Numbered from the stretch's first letter, positions 27,240 to 36,228 are shown. The stretch is 64,000 bases of DNA from Haliscomenobacter sp040403615 (GCF_040403615.1 NZ_JBBAKG010000022.1:1-64000); one strand, 5' to 3'. Notes: a model not told the origin generated them from the letters alone. Made by a program: numbers and translations.

Positions 27240-29210
27240 ATGGCAAAGAACCTTTTGCTGCTGATTGGCTGTTTTTTCAGCCTTGTAGTATTTTCCCAGG
27301 CACAGGATAACGATCCTGTATTGTTTACGGTAGATGGCACCCAGGTGCATGTTTCCGAATTCAAGTACATTTACTCCAAAACGAACGGAAAAAATGCAGA
27401 TTTTTCCCGCGCTACGTTGCAAGAGTACCTGGATCTGTACACCAAATTCAAACTCAAAGTCAAAAAAGCCAAAGACATGAAGCTGGACACCGTCCAGTCC
27501 CTTCAGGAGGAATTGGCTGGTTACCGCCGTCAATTGGCGGATTCTTATCTGCTGAACAAGCAAGTAACCGAAAAATTGACCAAAGAACTTTTCGAGCGTT
27601 CACAGTACGACCTCGACATCAGCCATATCTTGTTTGCCCTGCCTGCTGATGCCAAAGGTGCTGACACCGTTTCTACCTTCAAACAAGCAATGGATGCCCG
27701 GGCGCGCTTGCTCAAGGGGGACAATTTTGCCACGGTAGCTCAACAGCTTTCTGCCGATAAATCGGCAGCCACCAACGGAGGACATATCGGTTATGTAACT
27801 GCCATGTTTCCCAATGGATTTTATCCCTTGGAAAGTGCAGCCTATAAGCTTCCATTTGATCAAATCTCGATGCCCATTCGCACCAGTGTTGGCTACCACT
27901 TGCTGAAAGCACACAGCAAGCGCCCCGCAAGAGGTGAGGTAGAGGTTGCCCATATCTTGCTGCGTACCGAAGGGTCGGACGCTATTGTGGTCAAAATGCA
28001 AATTGATACCCTCTATGCAAGCTTGAAAAGAGGCGGCAATTTTGAAGAAATAGCGGCCAGAAGCTCCAACGATTCTCGGACTGCCGATAAAGGCGGATAC
28101 GTTGGTTTTGTAACCATCAACCGCTTTGAACAAGCCTTTGAAGATGCTGCTTACAGCGTGGCCAAAGATGGAGAATACTCCAAACCATTCGAAACCAGCG
28201 TGGGTTGGCACATTATCAAGCGCATCAGCAAAAAAGAGATACAACCTTATGACCAAATGCGTGGTCAATTAGAAGCACGCATCAAAAGAGATGCCCGCTT
28301 CGAGATGGCCCGCAAAGCCATGGTAGACGACATCAAGCGCGAAACTGGGTTCAAAGATTATCCCAACCTGCTGACCGACTTTGCCGCAACCCTGAACGAT
28401 ACTTTCTTCACTTTCCAGTGGCGGGCGCCACAACCACCAAGTGACAAAGTGTTGTTTACTATGGCGAAAAAAGCCTATACCATGGGCAATTTTGCCCAAT
28501 TTGTAGAAGCTGCTACCCGTCAGCGCATGCGCATGTCAGGTGAAACCAATACAGATGCTGCAGTGCAAAATTTGTACGATGAGTATGTCAACGAATCTTG
28601 CCTGCGCTTTGAAGAACAACGCCTGGATCAAAAATATCCAGAATTCAAGGCACTGTTGCGCGAATACGAGGAAGGAATTCTGCTTTTTGAAGCAACCAGA
28701 ATCAATGTTTGGGACAAAGCTTCTCAAGATACGGTTGGTTTGAAAAACTATTTCAAAACCATCAAAGGCAAATACCGTTGGGAAGATCGTGCGCTTACTT
28801 CGGTATTCTTTATCGATGGCATTTCCAAATCGGTTTTAGAGCCCGTTCGTGAGTATGCCCGCAAGCATTCGACTCAAGAAGTATTGGAGAAATTCAACAA
28901 ATCCGATACCATTGGAATTCGCGTTGAAGAATTGACCTTGGAAAAAGGCAAATCACCCGAAGCGTCTGAATTGAAAGATTGGAAAGCAGGAGAGGTAACG
29001 GTGGCCAAATTGGATCGCCAAAACAACGAGTATTCTTTCTATAAAGTGGAAAAGATTCTTCCGGCGCAAGACAAACTGCTCAATGAAGCCAGAGGATACA
29101 TCATCGCTGATTATCAAGATCACCTGGAAATTCAATGGGTAAACGAACTGAAAAAGCAATATCCGGTCAAGATAGACAAAGGAGTTTTTGAAAGCTTAAT
29201 CAAAAAATAG
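27240..29210 (+). CDS. Peptidylprolyl isomerase with two parvulin domains
   Basis: A 656-residue exported protein with a cleavable signal peptide (MAKNLLLLIGCFFSLVVFSQAQ). An N-terminal SurA-like helical region (YIYSKTNGKNADFSRATLQEYLDLYTKFKLKVKKA) precedes two PpiC/parvulin domains starting near DISHILFALPAD (about residue 121) and EVAHILLRTEG (about 235), each with the G-x-x-G-x-(V)-x-x-x-(F) core. The C-terminal 280 residues are a helical region found in Bacteroidota relatives. It should act in the periplasm as a folding chaperone for outer-membrane proteins. It is the first of three such genes in a row; TATTTTTG at 27207-27214 is a good -7 candidate for all three. Confidence 0.9.
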   Translation: MAKNLLLLIGCFFSLVVFSQAQDNDPVLFTVDGTQVHVSEFKYIYSKTNGKNADFSRATLQEYLDLYTKFKLKVKKAKDMKLDTVQSLQEELAGYRRQLADSYLLNKQVTEKLTKELFERSQYDLDISHILFALPADAKGADTVSTFKQAMDARARLLKGDNFATVAQQLSADKSAATNGGHIGYVTAMFPNGFYPLESAAYKLPFDQISMPIRTSVGYHLLKAHSKRPARGEVEVAHILLRTEGSDAIVVKMQIDTLYASLKRGGNFEEIAARSSNDSRTADKGGYVGFVTINRFEQAFEDAAYSVAKDGEYSKPFETSVGWHIIKRISKKEIQPYDQMRGQLEARIKRDARFEMARKAMVDDIKRETGFKDYPNLLTDFAATLNDTFFTFQWRAPQPPSDKVLFTMAKKAYTMGNFAQFVEAATRQRMRMSGETNTDAAVQNLYDEYVNESCLRFEEQRLDQKYPEFKALLREYEEGILLFEATRINVWDKASQDTVGLKNYFKTIKGKYRWEDRALTSVFFIDGISKSVLEPVREYARKHSTQEVLEKFNKSDTIGIRVEELTLEKGKSPEASELKDWKAGEVTVAKLDRQNNEYSFYKVEKILPAQDKLLNEARGYIIADYQDHLEIQWVNELKKQYPVKIDKGVFESLIKK

Positions 29211-29227
29211 TCGGAGAGTTGGTTGCT

Positions 29228-29310
29228 GTAGATCCCGCTTCGCTTCGCTCCCCTCCGTACCCTGAGCGAAGCCGAAGGGAAGGGGGGGAGCGAAGCGGAA
29301 CGGGATCTAC
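29228..29310. repeat. GC-rich palindromic repeat unit
   Basis: The left arm 29228-29256 (GTAGATCCCGCTTCGCTTCG...) and right arm 29282-29310 (...GGAACGGGATCTAC) are near-perfect inverted repeats; the spacer contains CCCTGAGCGAAGCCGAAGGG, itself a near-palindrome. Such units recur as interspersed repeats in many bacterial genomes. It lies between two chaperone genes and may form a strong hairpin in the shared mRNA. Confidence 0.8.
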
Positions 29311-29341
29311 GGTACAATCAACTCTTCAACTATCTTCAGCC

Positions 29342-30196
29342 ATGATTGGAAAGAGGAGCCTGAATATTCTAACTTTTTTGCTGTTGGCCATCGCCTTTGT
29401 AGCGTGTGAGTCTGATGACAAGCTACAGGGTGATCGTTTGCTTGCCAGGGTATTCAATCGGGAATTGCACCTCTCCGAATTGGAAAACATGTTTCCAGAA
29501 CAAGCGACTAAAGGAGACAGCGTATTGATCATTCAGGCTTATGTCAATCGTTGGATCCGCGAAGAACTATTGATGTACGAGGCAGAGAAAAATCTCCCTC
29601 CGGATCTCAATATTGATCAATTGGTGCGGGATTACCGCCGCTCGCTGATTCGAAACAACTACGAACAAGTATTGGTAGAACAGCTTTTGGATTCTACGGT
29701 AACCAAAACTGAACTACAGGCTTTTTACGAAAAAAACAAGGAACAATACGAATTGGAAACCCCCATTATCCGCTGTTTCTTTATCAAAATTGCAGCCCCA
29801 GTACCAAAACCCGATAGCCTTTTGGGTTATTGGAACAAGCCCCGGGGGAGCAATTTGGGAAAACTGGAGGCTTATTGCCAGAAATACGCTACCGCGCATG
29901 TTTTGGTAGACAGCATCTGGCACAAAGTAGATGTCATCGGTTCGGTCATGCCCAAAGGCACAATAACCGCCGATAATATTGCTTCTAAAAGAGAATTTCG
30001 CCAAACCGATGGCGAGTTTGTATACTATTTTCGCTTGTTGGAGCTGAAAAACAGGAAAGAAATTGCGCCATTGGGCTACATTGAGCAACAAGCGCGTACC
30101 TTCGTGCTCCACAAACGAAAACTGGACTTGCTTCAACGCAAGCGGGAAGACCTTTATGAAATTGCCTTGAAAAAGCGCAATGTGGAAATATATTAG
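29342..30196 (+). CDS. SurA-N-like lipoprotein, putative peptidylprolyl isomerase relative
   Basis: A 284-residue lipoprotein: the ATG at 29342 gives a signal ending in FVACES with the lipobox cysteine. An in-frame extension upstream only encodes the palindromic repeat and is rejected. The body is helical and resembles the SurA N-terminal chaperone domain (LARVFNRELHLSELENMFPEQATKGDSV, then a long helix YVNRWIREELLMYEAEK), followed by a reduced domain without a clear parvulin active site. It lies between two parvulin genes in one probable operon, so it is inferred to help outer-membrane protein biogenesis as a lipid-anchored partner. Confidence 0.78.
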   Translation: MIGKRSLNILTFLLLAIAFVACESDDKLQGDRLLARVFNRELHLSELENMFPEQATKGDSVLIIQAYVNRWIREELLMYEAEKNLPPDLNIDQLVRDYRRSLIRNNYEQVLVEQLLDSTVTKTELQAFYEKNKEQYELETPIIRCFFIKIAAPVPKPDSLLGYWNKPRGSNLGKLEAYCQKYATAHVLVDSIWHKVDVIGSVMPKGTITADNIASKREFRQTDGEFVYYFRLLELKNRKEIAPLGYIEQQARTFVLHKRKLDLLQRKREDLYEIALKKRNVEIY

Positions 30197-30291
30197 GGCT
30201 TTAAGTTTAGGGTTTTAGGTTTTTCGCATCATCTGCAATTGAGCGTGGATGGTTCAACTGAAAAACCCACTCCAAAAACTGAAAACCCAAA

Positions 30292-31680
30292 ATGGATAAA
30301 AATTGTTGGAAAATGCGGTACTTAATATTGGCTGTTTTGTTGACCATGAGTTTGGCAGCGATGGCGCAAAGGCAGGTTTTAGACAAAATGGTAGCCACCG
30401 TTGGCGGTGAGATCACCTTGTTGTCTGAGGTAGAAGAGCAGTACTCCTATGCCAAATCTCAACGCAATGGGGCGGTACCCCCAGAAGCGCGTTGCATGAT
30501 GGTAGAGCAAATCCTGGTGAACAAGCTTTTGCTCAACCAGGCTAAATTGGACAGTATTGAAGTAAAAGAGGACGAGGTAGAAACCCAACTTACCGCCAGG
30601 ATTGAGCGTATTCTGAGTTACATGAACAACGACCTCAAGCAATTTGAAGAATATTATGGCCAAACCGTAAATGAAGTTCGGGAGCAATTCCGCGAGGATT
30701 TGCGCAACAACCTCCTGATTGAACGGATGCGCACCAAAATTATGAACGATGTAAGTGTTACGCCTTCCGAGGTTAAAGACTTCTTTCGCCGCATTCCCAA
30801 AGACAGTTTGCCCTATTTCAGTTCAGAAGTTGAAGTGGGCGAAATTGTATACAAAGTTCCCATCAACAAAGAGCAACGACGGGTAACCTTGTCCAAATTG
30901 GAAGACATTCGCAAGCGCATTGTAGACGGAAAAGAAGACTTTGCCGTGTTGGCTCAAAAGTTTTCGGACGATGGGTCTGCCCGTGGCGGCGGCGATTTGG
31001 GCTGGGCCAAGCGCGGAAAGTACGTGACCGAATTTGAAGCTGCCGCTTACAAACTGGAAGACAACGAAGTGTCTCCGGTTACTGAAACCCAATTTGGTTT
31101 TCACATCATCCAGATGTTGGGACGCCGAGGCAACTCCATTCACGTTCGCCACATTTTGATTCGCCCCGAAATCACCGATGATGATATCGAAACTGGAAAA
31201 CGGCACATGGACACGGTGCGTACCCTGCTCCTCAAGGATTCCATTTCTTTTTCTCGCGGAGTGAAAAAATACTCAGACAAAAACGTTCAGAGTTTCAACA
31301 ACGATGGACGCATGGTGAATCCTGGATCAGGCAACACTTTTTTTGAAGTGGGCGATCTGGATCCTGATGTCTATTTTGCCATCGATACCATGAAAATCAA
31401 CAGCATCTCCAAGCCAATCGAATTTCGGGATGAAGGCGGAGATTATTTCTACCGATTGGTGAAACTCATGTCGCGCACCACGCCGCACAAAGCCAACCTG
31501 GCGCAAGATTACGCCAAAATCCAAAAGGCCGCCATCGAATCTAAGCGCAATGAGATTGTAAACAAATGGGTGGAAGAACGCATCCGCAAAACGTTCATCA
31601 TCATTGATCGCCAATATGAAGGCTGCGCCAATTTGGGGCCCTGGATGAAGGAGAATACGGCCAGTACAATTAAGCCGTAA
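30292..31680 (+). CDS. surA: SurA-like periplasmic chaperone/peptidylprolyl isomerase
   Basis: A 462-residue exported chaperone (455 if the ATG at 30313 is used; that start gives a cleaner signal peptide, MRYLILAVLLTMSLAAMAQ). The SurA N-terminal domain is followed by two parvulin domains beginning near VGEIVYKVP and VRHILIRPEI and a C-terminal helix that would pack on the N-domain, the order of E. coli SurA. The first parvulin core has GSARGGGDLGW and the F-x-x-A-A-x-x-L segment. It ends the chaperone trio and is followed by a strong terminator. Expected role: escorting beta-barrel proteins through the periplasm to the BAM complex. Confidence 0.9.
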   Translation: MDKNCWKMRYLILAVLLTMSLAAMAQRQVLDKMVATVGGEITLLSEVEEQYSYAKSQRNGAVPPEARCMMVEQILVNKLLLNQAKLDSIEVKEDEVETQLTARIERILSYMNNDLKQFEEYYGQTVNEVREQFREDLRNNLLIERMRTKIMNDVSVTPSEVKDFFRRIPKDSLPYFSSEVEVGEIVYKVPINKEQRRVTLSKLEDIRKRIVDGKEDFAVLAQKFSDDGSARGGGDLGWAKRGKYVTEFEAAAYKLEDNEVSPVTETQFGFHIIQMLGRRGNSIHVRHILIRPEITDDDIETGKRHMDTVRTLLLKDSISFSRGVKKYSDKNVQSFNNDGRMVNPGSGNTFFEVGDLDPDVYFAIDTMKINSISKPIEFRDEGGDYFYRLVKLMSRTTPHKANLAQDYAKIQKAAIESKRNEIVNKWVEERIRKTFIIIDRQYEGCANLGPWMKENTASTIKP

Positions 31681-31702
31681 TCAGAAAATATATAGGATAA
31701 AG

Positions 31703-31744
31703 AAGGCTGGCAAAATGATCCGTTCATTTTGTCAGCCTTTTTTG
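31703..31744 (+). terminator. Terminator of the chaperone operon
   Basis: AAGGCTGGCAAAATGA (31703-31718) pairs with TCATTTTGTCAGCCTT (31724-31739) with one wobble and runs into seven T. Confidence 0.85.
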
Positions 31745-31818
31745 TTGCTTTATGCAAGCATTGCCACGCCAAAATCAACATCTTTTCGTATTTTCACCTA
31801 TACACATAAACAAACAAC

Positions 31819-32679
31819 ATGAAAAACATCAGTCTATTCATTGCCTTGATCTGCATGGGCATCAATCTCGCTGCCCAGAGCGGCAAGGTCATGGACAACC
31901 TTACGCTGCAAAGCAAAATTCTGGGCATGGAGCGCAAGTACGCCATTTACCTTCCTGCTGATTACGAAACCTCTGCGCGGACTTATCCGGTACTCTACTT
32001 GCTCCACGGCGGTGGGGATGACCAAACGGGTTGGGTACAATTTGGTGAAGTCTTGAACATTACCGACAAAGCCGTTAAGGAAGGAACGGCTACGCCCATG
32101 ATCATCGTGATGCCCGACGCGAATACTACTCGCCGGGGCTATTCCAACAACGCTACGGGTACCTGGCTGTACGAGGATTTTTTCTTCAAGGAATTGATGC
32201 CGTTTGTAGAAAAGAAATACCGCATCAAAACGGAAAAGCGTTTTCGGGCCATTGCCGGGCTTTCCATGGGCGGTGATGGGAGCTTTACCTACGCGCTGCA
32301 CCATCCAGAGTTGTTTTCTTCTGCTTGCCCGCTGAGTGCTGCTACCGGCCCGCTGACCATGGATATGGCCAAAACCTATGTCAGAAGAGCAGATTCAACT
32401 GCAACGGATGCCCAAATCGAAGATTATTTCAACCGACAAAGTGTTTTGCAATTGATCAACAATATGCCTGAGAATCAAAAGAAAGCGGTACGCTGGTACA
32501 TCGATTGTGGAGACGATGATTTTTTGTACGAAGGGAATTCACTGGTACACATTGCTATGCGCAAAAAGGAGATTCCGCATGAGTTTCGCGCCCGCGACGG
32601 CGGCCATACCTGGACGTATTGGAGGCAGGCTTTGCCTGAGGTGTTGGCTTTTGTGTCGCAGGCATTTCACCAGTATTGA
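31819..32679 (+). CDS. Secreted esterase (esterase D / feruloyl-esterase-like)
   Basis: A 286-residue alpha/beta hydrolase of the putative-esterase family (Esterase D, CE1-like), with a signal peptide (MKNISLFIALICMGINLAAQ). The oxyanion segment YLLHGGGDDQTGW, nucleophile elbow GLSMGG (Ser149), an acidic residue in IDCGDDDFLY and His in ARDGGHTWTYW form the triad in the expected places. CE1-type members deacetylate or de-esterify plant polysaccharides such as xylan, so a role in polymer breakdown is plausible. There is no adjacent glycoside hydrolase to confirm this. TACACATAAACAAACAAC precedes the start without a Shine-Dalgarno sequence, normal for the phylum. Confidence 0.85.
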   Translation: MKNISLFIALICMGINLAAQSGKVMDNLTLQSKILGMERKYAIYLPADYETSARTYPVLYLLHGGGDDQTGWVQFGEVLNITDKAVKEGTATPMIIVMPDANTTRRGYSNNATGTWLYEDFFFKELMPFVEKKYRIKTEKRFRAIAGLSMGGDGSFTYALHHPELFSSACPLSAATGPLTMDMAKTYVRRADSTATDAQIEDYFNRQSVLQLINNMPENQKKAVRWYIDCGDDDFLYEGNSLVHIAMRKKEIPHEFRARDGGHTWTYWRQALPEVLAFVSQAFHQY

Positions 32680-32761
32680 TGAATCACATTGCACAGTAAA
32701 CGCTGTATTCAAGTCGTTTCATACGACAAGTTATTATGGTAGTGCTGGGTAGTTAAACCGC

Positions 32762-32950
32762 TATTGAATATTTGTCACTTTTTGCCTGATGCAAAAAGTA
32801 ACCAAAAAAATCAAGGCTGTATTGAAATCCTACGATTTTGCGAAAGCTCCGGCGGCGCGAAAAAAACTCGCCCCTCCTGCGTCGGGTCTCAAACAGTTTT
32901 TCGCTTAACCCGCCTCCACTTCCGCAAAATCGGGATTTCAATAAGGCCTC
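32762..32950. repeat. Intergenic element with long imperfect inverted repeat
   Basis: No gene is seen between 32680 and 33013. A small hairpin (CTTTTTGC/GCAAAAAG, about 32777-32796) is followed by a long imperfect inverted repeat: TATTGAAATCC near 32820 with GATTTTGCG matches, in inverse, CGCAAAATC and GGATTTCAATA at 32923-32943, about 25 paired bases over a 36-nt arm. The layout looks like a miniature interspersed repeat. Copies elsewhere in the genome would confirm it; none is seen in this window. Confidence 0.55.
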
Positions 32951-33013
32951 TTCCGCATTACTATAGCTATTTCAGGTTGTGCGGACATTTAAGTGTTGCG
33001 GAATGTGTATCAA

Positions 33014-34006
33014 TTAACCTACTCGGTACGCCTCCACGCTTTTTTCCAGAGAAATAGGCGCCAAGTGCTTTTCAATCTGATCGCGGTTTTTTTCTTGCCA
33101 AGGAGGAAGTTTCAGTCCGGTGCCCAGGTTTTCAATCGTTTCGTCAAAGGTGAATCCGGGCGGATTGGTAGCGATCTCAAACAACACCCCGCCTGGTTCG
33201 CGGAAATAGATGGAGTGAAAATATTGGCGATCTAACACTTCCGTGGGCATAAAACCTTTGGACAGCAAGATCTCCCGCACCCCTTTTTGAGTCTCATCCG
33301 TTGGCGTATCAAACGCGATGTGGTGCACGGTACCGATCCCCCCTACGCCATACCGCTGAGTGGAATCCCAGAGAATGTCTACAAAATTTCCGGCCTCATT
33401 GCCTTTTTCAGCGGAATCAACACTTTTGGGTAGGTAGCGTCGGCGTACCCCCGCTTCGCCGATGAATTCATAACCTAAATGTTGGGTCAACAAAGCTTCA
33501 GTTTTTTCGTAACTGGTTTCCCACAACTCGCTGCCCCAAAAGCCACGGATGGCCACTTCGGCAGGAATGTGCCCATAAGTGAATGGTGGGCGGGTATCGG
33601 CATCATTGGCCACCAATTCCAGTCCCAACCCATCGGGGTCTTCAAAATAAATCACCACTTCGTTGAAACGCGTTTGGGGGGCTTTGTAACTGACCTGGAA
33701 TTGGTCAAATCGTTTTTGCCAAAAATCCAGGGCATTCACTGGGATTGAGAATGAAGTGGTTGCTGCTTGACCAGTGCCCTGGCGACCCCGATAAGGACTA
33801 GCCCCGAAAGGAAAGAAAGTCATGATGCTGCCTGCTTTTCCCGTCTCGTCCCCGTAATAAAGGTGGTACACATCGGGTGCATCGAAATTGATGGTCTTTT
33901 TTACCAGGCGCAAACCAAGTAAACCAGCATAAAAATCAAGATTTCTTTGAGGGTCTGAAGCCATCGCAGTGATATGGTGCAAACCCGTGATCAGGGAATT
34001 TGACAT
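33014..34006 (-). CDS. Ring-cleaving dioxygenase, VOC/glyoxalase superfamily
   Basis: A 330-residue protein with two vicinal-oxygen-chelate modules, like the PcpA/LinE-type hydroquinone dioxygenases and the broad 'ring-cleaving dioxygenase' family. Module 1 begins GLHHITAMASDPQRNLDFYAG; module 2 includes GTVHHIAFDTPTDETQ and ends GGVLFEIATNPPGF. The metal ligands expected from the family (two His and one Glu) are present as His in HHITA, His in HHIAFD and Glu in LFEIAT. The substrate is not predictable, and many family members are annotated only by homology. An AraC-type regulator gene lies immediately upstream in the same direction. Confidence 0.83.
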   Translation of the reverse strand: MSNSLITGLHHITAMASDPQRNLDFYAGLLGLRLVKKTINFDAPDVYHLYYGDETGKAGSIMTFFPFGASPYRGRQGTGQAATTSFSIPVNALDFWQKRFDQFQVSYKAPQTRFNEVVIYFEDPDGLGLELVANDADTRPPFTYGHIPAEVAIRGFWGSELWETSYEKTEALLTQHLGYEFIGEAGVRRRYLPKSVDSAEKGNEAGNFVDILWDSTQRYGVGGIGTVHHIAFDTPTDETQKGVREILLSKGFMPTEVLDRQYFHSIYFREPGGVLFEIATNPPGFTFDETIENLGTGLKLPPWQEKNRDQIEKHLAPISLEKSVEAYRVG

Positions 34007-34090
34007 GGTCTTTTTGTTTTAATGATGCCACAAAGTTACGCCTCCATCATGGCTCCGTAAATGGTAAATGCATGGTAGTCCTTGTCAAAA

Positions 34091-34978
34091 TCATGGATTT
34101 TGCGCGATCACCTGTTTTTTGAACTCCGATAGGGTCATGCCCGTTTGCTTTTTGAAAAATTTGCTGAATTGAGCGCCATCTTCATACCCTAGCGCAAAAG
34201 AAATCTCCTTGGCGGTCATTTCTGAGTACCGGGCCAATCTTTTGGCTTCCAGGATGAGCCGATTGAGGATGAATTCTTTGGCCGAAGTGCCCGTCTCGGA
34301 TTTGATGATTTCGTTGAGGTAATTGCTGCTCAGGTTTTGTGCCTGCGCATAATCGTTTACCTGATGCCAGGTGCTGAACTGTTGCTCTACGTCATTTTTA
34401 AAGTGGCGTACAATCTCGGCTTGTCGATGGTCAAGCTTGTTGTTTTTAAGGTTTTTATCTTGTTTTAAGCGTACAAATTCCATGGTCAACAGCTTGAGCC
34501 AGGCGCCCAGTACTTCTAGTTTGTGTGGATTTTCCTGGCTAAATTCTGTTGCTATTTTTTGAAAATAAAAATTCAATTGCTGCATCTCGGGTTCTGACAC
34601 CGATAAGGGCCTGGACTCATCACAATTGAAAAACAATTCCAACTCGGTCAATCGCTTGGGCGAAATGCTGTACTCCAATAAAAAATCATTGGTAAACAGG
34701 AGGACGTGACCCCGCAGTTCATGCTCGGTATGGGGAACAATGCTCAGGTTGTGCACTTGCTCTGGGGAGATAAAAAAGATGGTATTTGGCGCAAGTGGAT
34801 GGTTGGTAAAATCAATTTGATGGGTGCCATGGGCCTGTTCTACAGCAATGATGGTGAAGTAATCGTGTCGGTGTGGCAATTCACTCGAAGTAGATTTTTG
34901 TCTGTTTTCCTCAATTTTCTGCATTGTTCGGTACACGAAAGGGGCATTCAGATGGGCGATGCGAATCAAGGTAGACAT
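34091..34978 (-). CDS. AraC-family transcriptional regulator
   Basis: A 295-residue regulator. The start at 34978 (MSTLIRIAHLNAPF) is preferred to an ATG 31 codons upstream. An N-terminal cupin-like sensing domain (HRHDYFTIIAVEQAHGTHQID, FISPEQVHNL) is followed by a C-terminal double helix-turn-helix (QNLSSNYLNEIIKSETG, MTAKEISFALGYEDGAQFSKFFKKQTGMTLSEFKK), the standard AraC/XylS DNA-binding unit. It precedes the dioxygenase gene by 84 nt on the same strand, which suggests control of that gene, possibly by an aromatic ligand. The ligand is not predictable. Confidence 0.9.
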   Translation of the reverse strand: MSTLIRIAHLNAPFVYRTMQKIEENRQKSTSSELPHRHDYFTIIAVEQAHGTHQIDFTNHPLAPNTIFFISPEQVHNLSIVPHTEHELRGHVLLFTNDFLLEYSISPKRLTELELFFNCDESRPLSVSEPEMQQLNFYFQKIATEFSQENPHKLEVLGAWLKLLTMEFVRLKQDKNLKNNKLDHRQAEIVRHFKNDVEQQFSTWHQVNDYAQAQNLSSNYLNEIIKSETGTSAKEFILNRLILEAKRLARYSEMTAKEISFALGYEDGAQFSKFFKKQTGMTLSEFKKQVIAQNP

Positions 34979-35267
34979 GCTTGGATTTTTTTTGGTGAAT
35001 TGCACACAATGTTGGCGGGATTTATTTTCAGCCACAAATGAAGTGAATTCACACAATATTATACTGTCCAATCACTTACAATTTCGTTGTTTCCAGTTTT
35101 TTTAAAAAGAATCGAACCGAAAATAAAAAATGCTACATCCCACCATTCCTGGCTGAATGCAGCACTTTATCTTGTTAGTAGGACGCCTTCGGCGGCTGAA
35201 ACTAGCGCATTGGGCCTAAATAGACCTAAGTAAGTTAAAAGGGTTTCTCAAAGAAGACTGAAAAGGG

Positions 35268-35366
35268 CTAGATCAGCATACGCCACAAAAGGATGGCAAT
35301 AAAGAAAAAAATCGCGGGGGGACGCGAAATGTAGATGATCAGTTGAGCCAACTGATCATCTGCATT
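35268..35366 (-). other. Open frame continuing past the 30-codon ORF stop, with overlapping hairpin
   Basis: In the same frame as the small ORF upstream, after its TAA, 32 further sense codons run to a TAG at 35270-35268 (minus). They encode a hydrophobic stretch (AIFFFIAILLW). A perfect 12-bp stem, GATGATCAGTTG with CAACTGATCATC, overlaps its beginning (about 35335-35361). No ATG begins it before the hairpin; a TTG could. It is either the decayed rest of a longer gene, a second peptide, or chance. Confidence 0.35.
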
Positions 35367-35459
35367 TTAGCGGCGAGCACCCTTAGGTGCTGTATTCATA
35401 GCGGTAATAATACCGGCCCCAGCAACAAAAGCAGCGAAGGTTACGACAAGTACTAGCAT
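35367..35459 (-). CDS. Small hydrophobic membrane peptide, 30 residues
   Basis: An ATG-started 30-codon frame on the minus strand. It begins MLVLVVTFAAFVAGAGIITA, a single predicted membrane helix, and ends with a basic tail (PKGARR), the normal charge pattern for a small inner-membrane protein with cytoplasmic C-terminus. A perfect 12-bp hairpin begins just after the stop, as for a monocistronic transcript. The neighbouring genes in the same direction (DUF2452 upstream, AraC downstream) are each more than 200 nt away. It was found by reading codons in an otherwise empty 700-nt stretch. No family is recognised; a type I toxin-like or regulatory micro-protein is possible. Confidence 0.5.
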   Translation of the reverse strand: MLVLVVTFAAFVAGAGIITAMNTAPKGARR

Positions 35460-35685
35460 GACCAATCAGTTTTGTAAGGTTGTACGTGATAAAATTTTGT
35501 TGCACTCCATTATGGGGTTCAAATGGATGCTCACGGGATAAAACTGATATGTATAGTGGGACCTTTGAGGGGCAAAAAACCTTAATGATTTTCTCGTGAC
35601 GCTAATTTGGGAAGAATTTTTGAATTATTCACAGAACTGCAAAAACTTTTTAAAAAATTAACACAGGAAGGCTTGTTACCGGCGC

Positions 35686-36132
35686 TTAGAGCTCTAAATC
35701 CCCAGTTGCGAGTATGTCCCAGGTATGATCTGCGAGGAGTTTGATGGTCGCTACAAACGCGTAAGGCATTTTAGCGCCCCACTCATTTGGTGAAATCATG
35801 GACATCACGTCTTTGCCATTGGGCCTACGATAAAGATGGTAGATTTTTCCGATGATGGGGCCAAAATTCATTTCGGCAAGGTAGATGCGTTCGGAGATGT
35901 TTACTCGATTCTGAATGGCTTTGGCTTGGGAAGCCAAAAGTTCAATTTGTTGGCGGATCTGGTCTAGATCCATATCTGTCTGCTCGTACATGGCAGTTAC
36001 AGCACGACCCTTAACTTTACCTTTGTCGATTGGCTTGATCACTGCGCCACCTACAGTATGCGCATACGGGAGGAGATGCGGGTTTTCGGCAATTTTATCC
36101 TTATCGATTGGATTGATGAAATGCTCTTCCAT
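35686..36132 (-). CDS. DUF2452 family protein
   Basis: A 148-residue soluble protein recognised as the DUF2452 family by its N-terminal NPIDKDKIAENPHLLPYAHTVGGAVIKP-type segment and the central helix QIRQQIELLASQAKAIQNRV followed by ISERIYLAEMNFGP and a beta-rich end (HLYRRPNGKDVMSMISPNEWG). No catalytic motif is known for the family and the role is not established. It is preceded by a perfect 19-bp hairpin shared with the coiled-coil protein gene 3' region. Confidence 0.75.
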   Translation of the reverse strand: MEEHFINPIDKDKIAENPHLLPYAHTVGGAVIKPIDKGKVKGRAVTAMYEQTDMDLDQIRQQIELLASQAKAIQNRVNISERIYLAEMNFGPIIGKIYHLYRRPNGKDVMSMISPNEWGAKMPYAFVATIKLLADHTWDILATGDLEL

Positions 36133-36162
36133 GTTTACTGTTTTAAAGTATTGAATTCTGGA

Positions 36163-36204
36163 TTTATCAGTTGTTGTTCGCCTAAGCGAACAACAACTGA
36201 TAAA
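36163..36204. terminator. Perfect 19-bp hairpin
   Basis: TTTATCAGTTGTTGTTCGC (36163-36181) is the exact reverse complement of 36186-36204 with a 4-nt loop. It follows the stop of the minus-strand coiled-coil gene and precedes the DUF2452 gene, so it probably ends or stabilises the former mRNA. Its downstream flank on the minus strand lacks a long T-run. Confidence 0.65.
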
Positions 36205-36228
36205 CTCAAAACCTATAACCTAAAACTT

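Noticed and set aside
29219..29341. N-terminal extension of the SurA-like lipoprotein
   Set aside because: It translates the palindromic repeat; the ATG at 29342 gives a clear lipoprotein signal.
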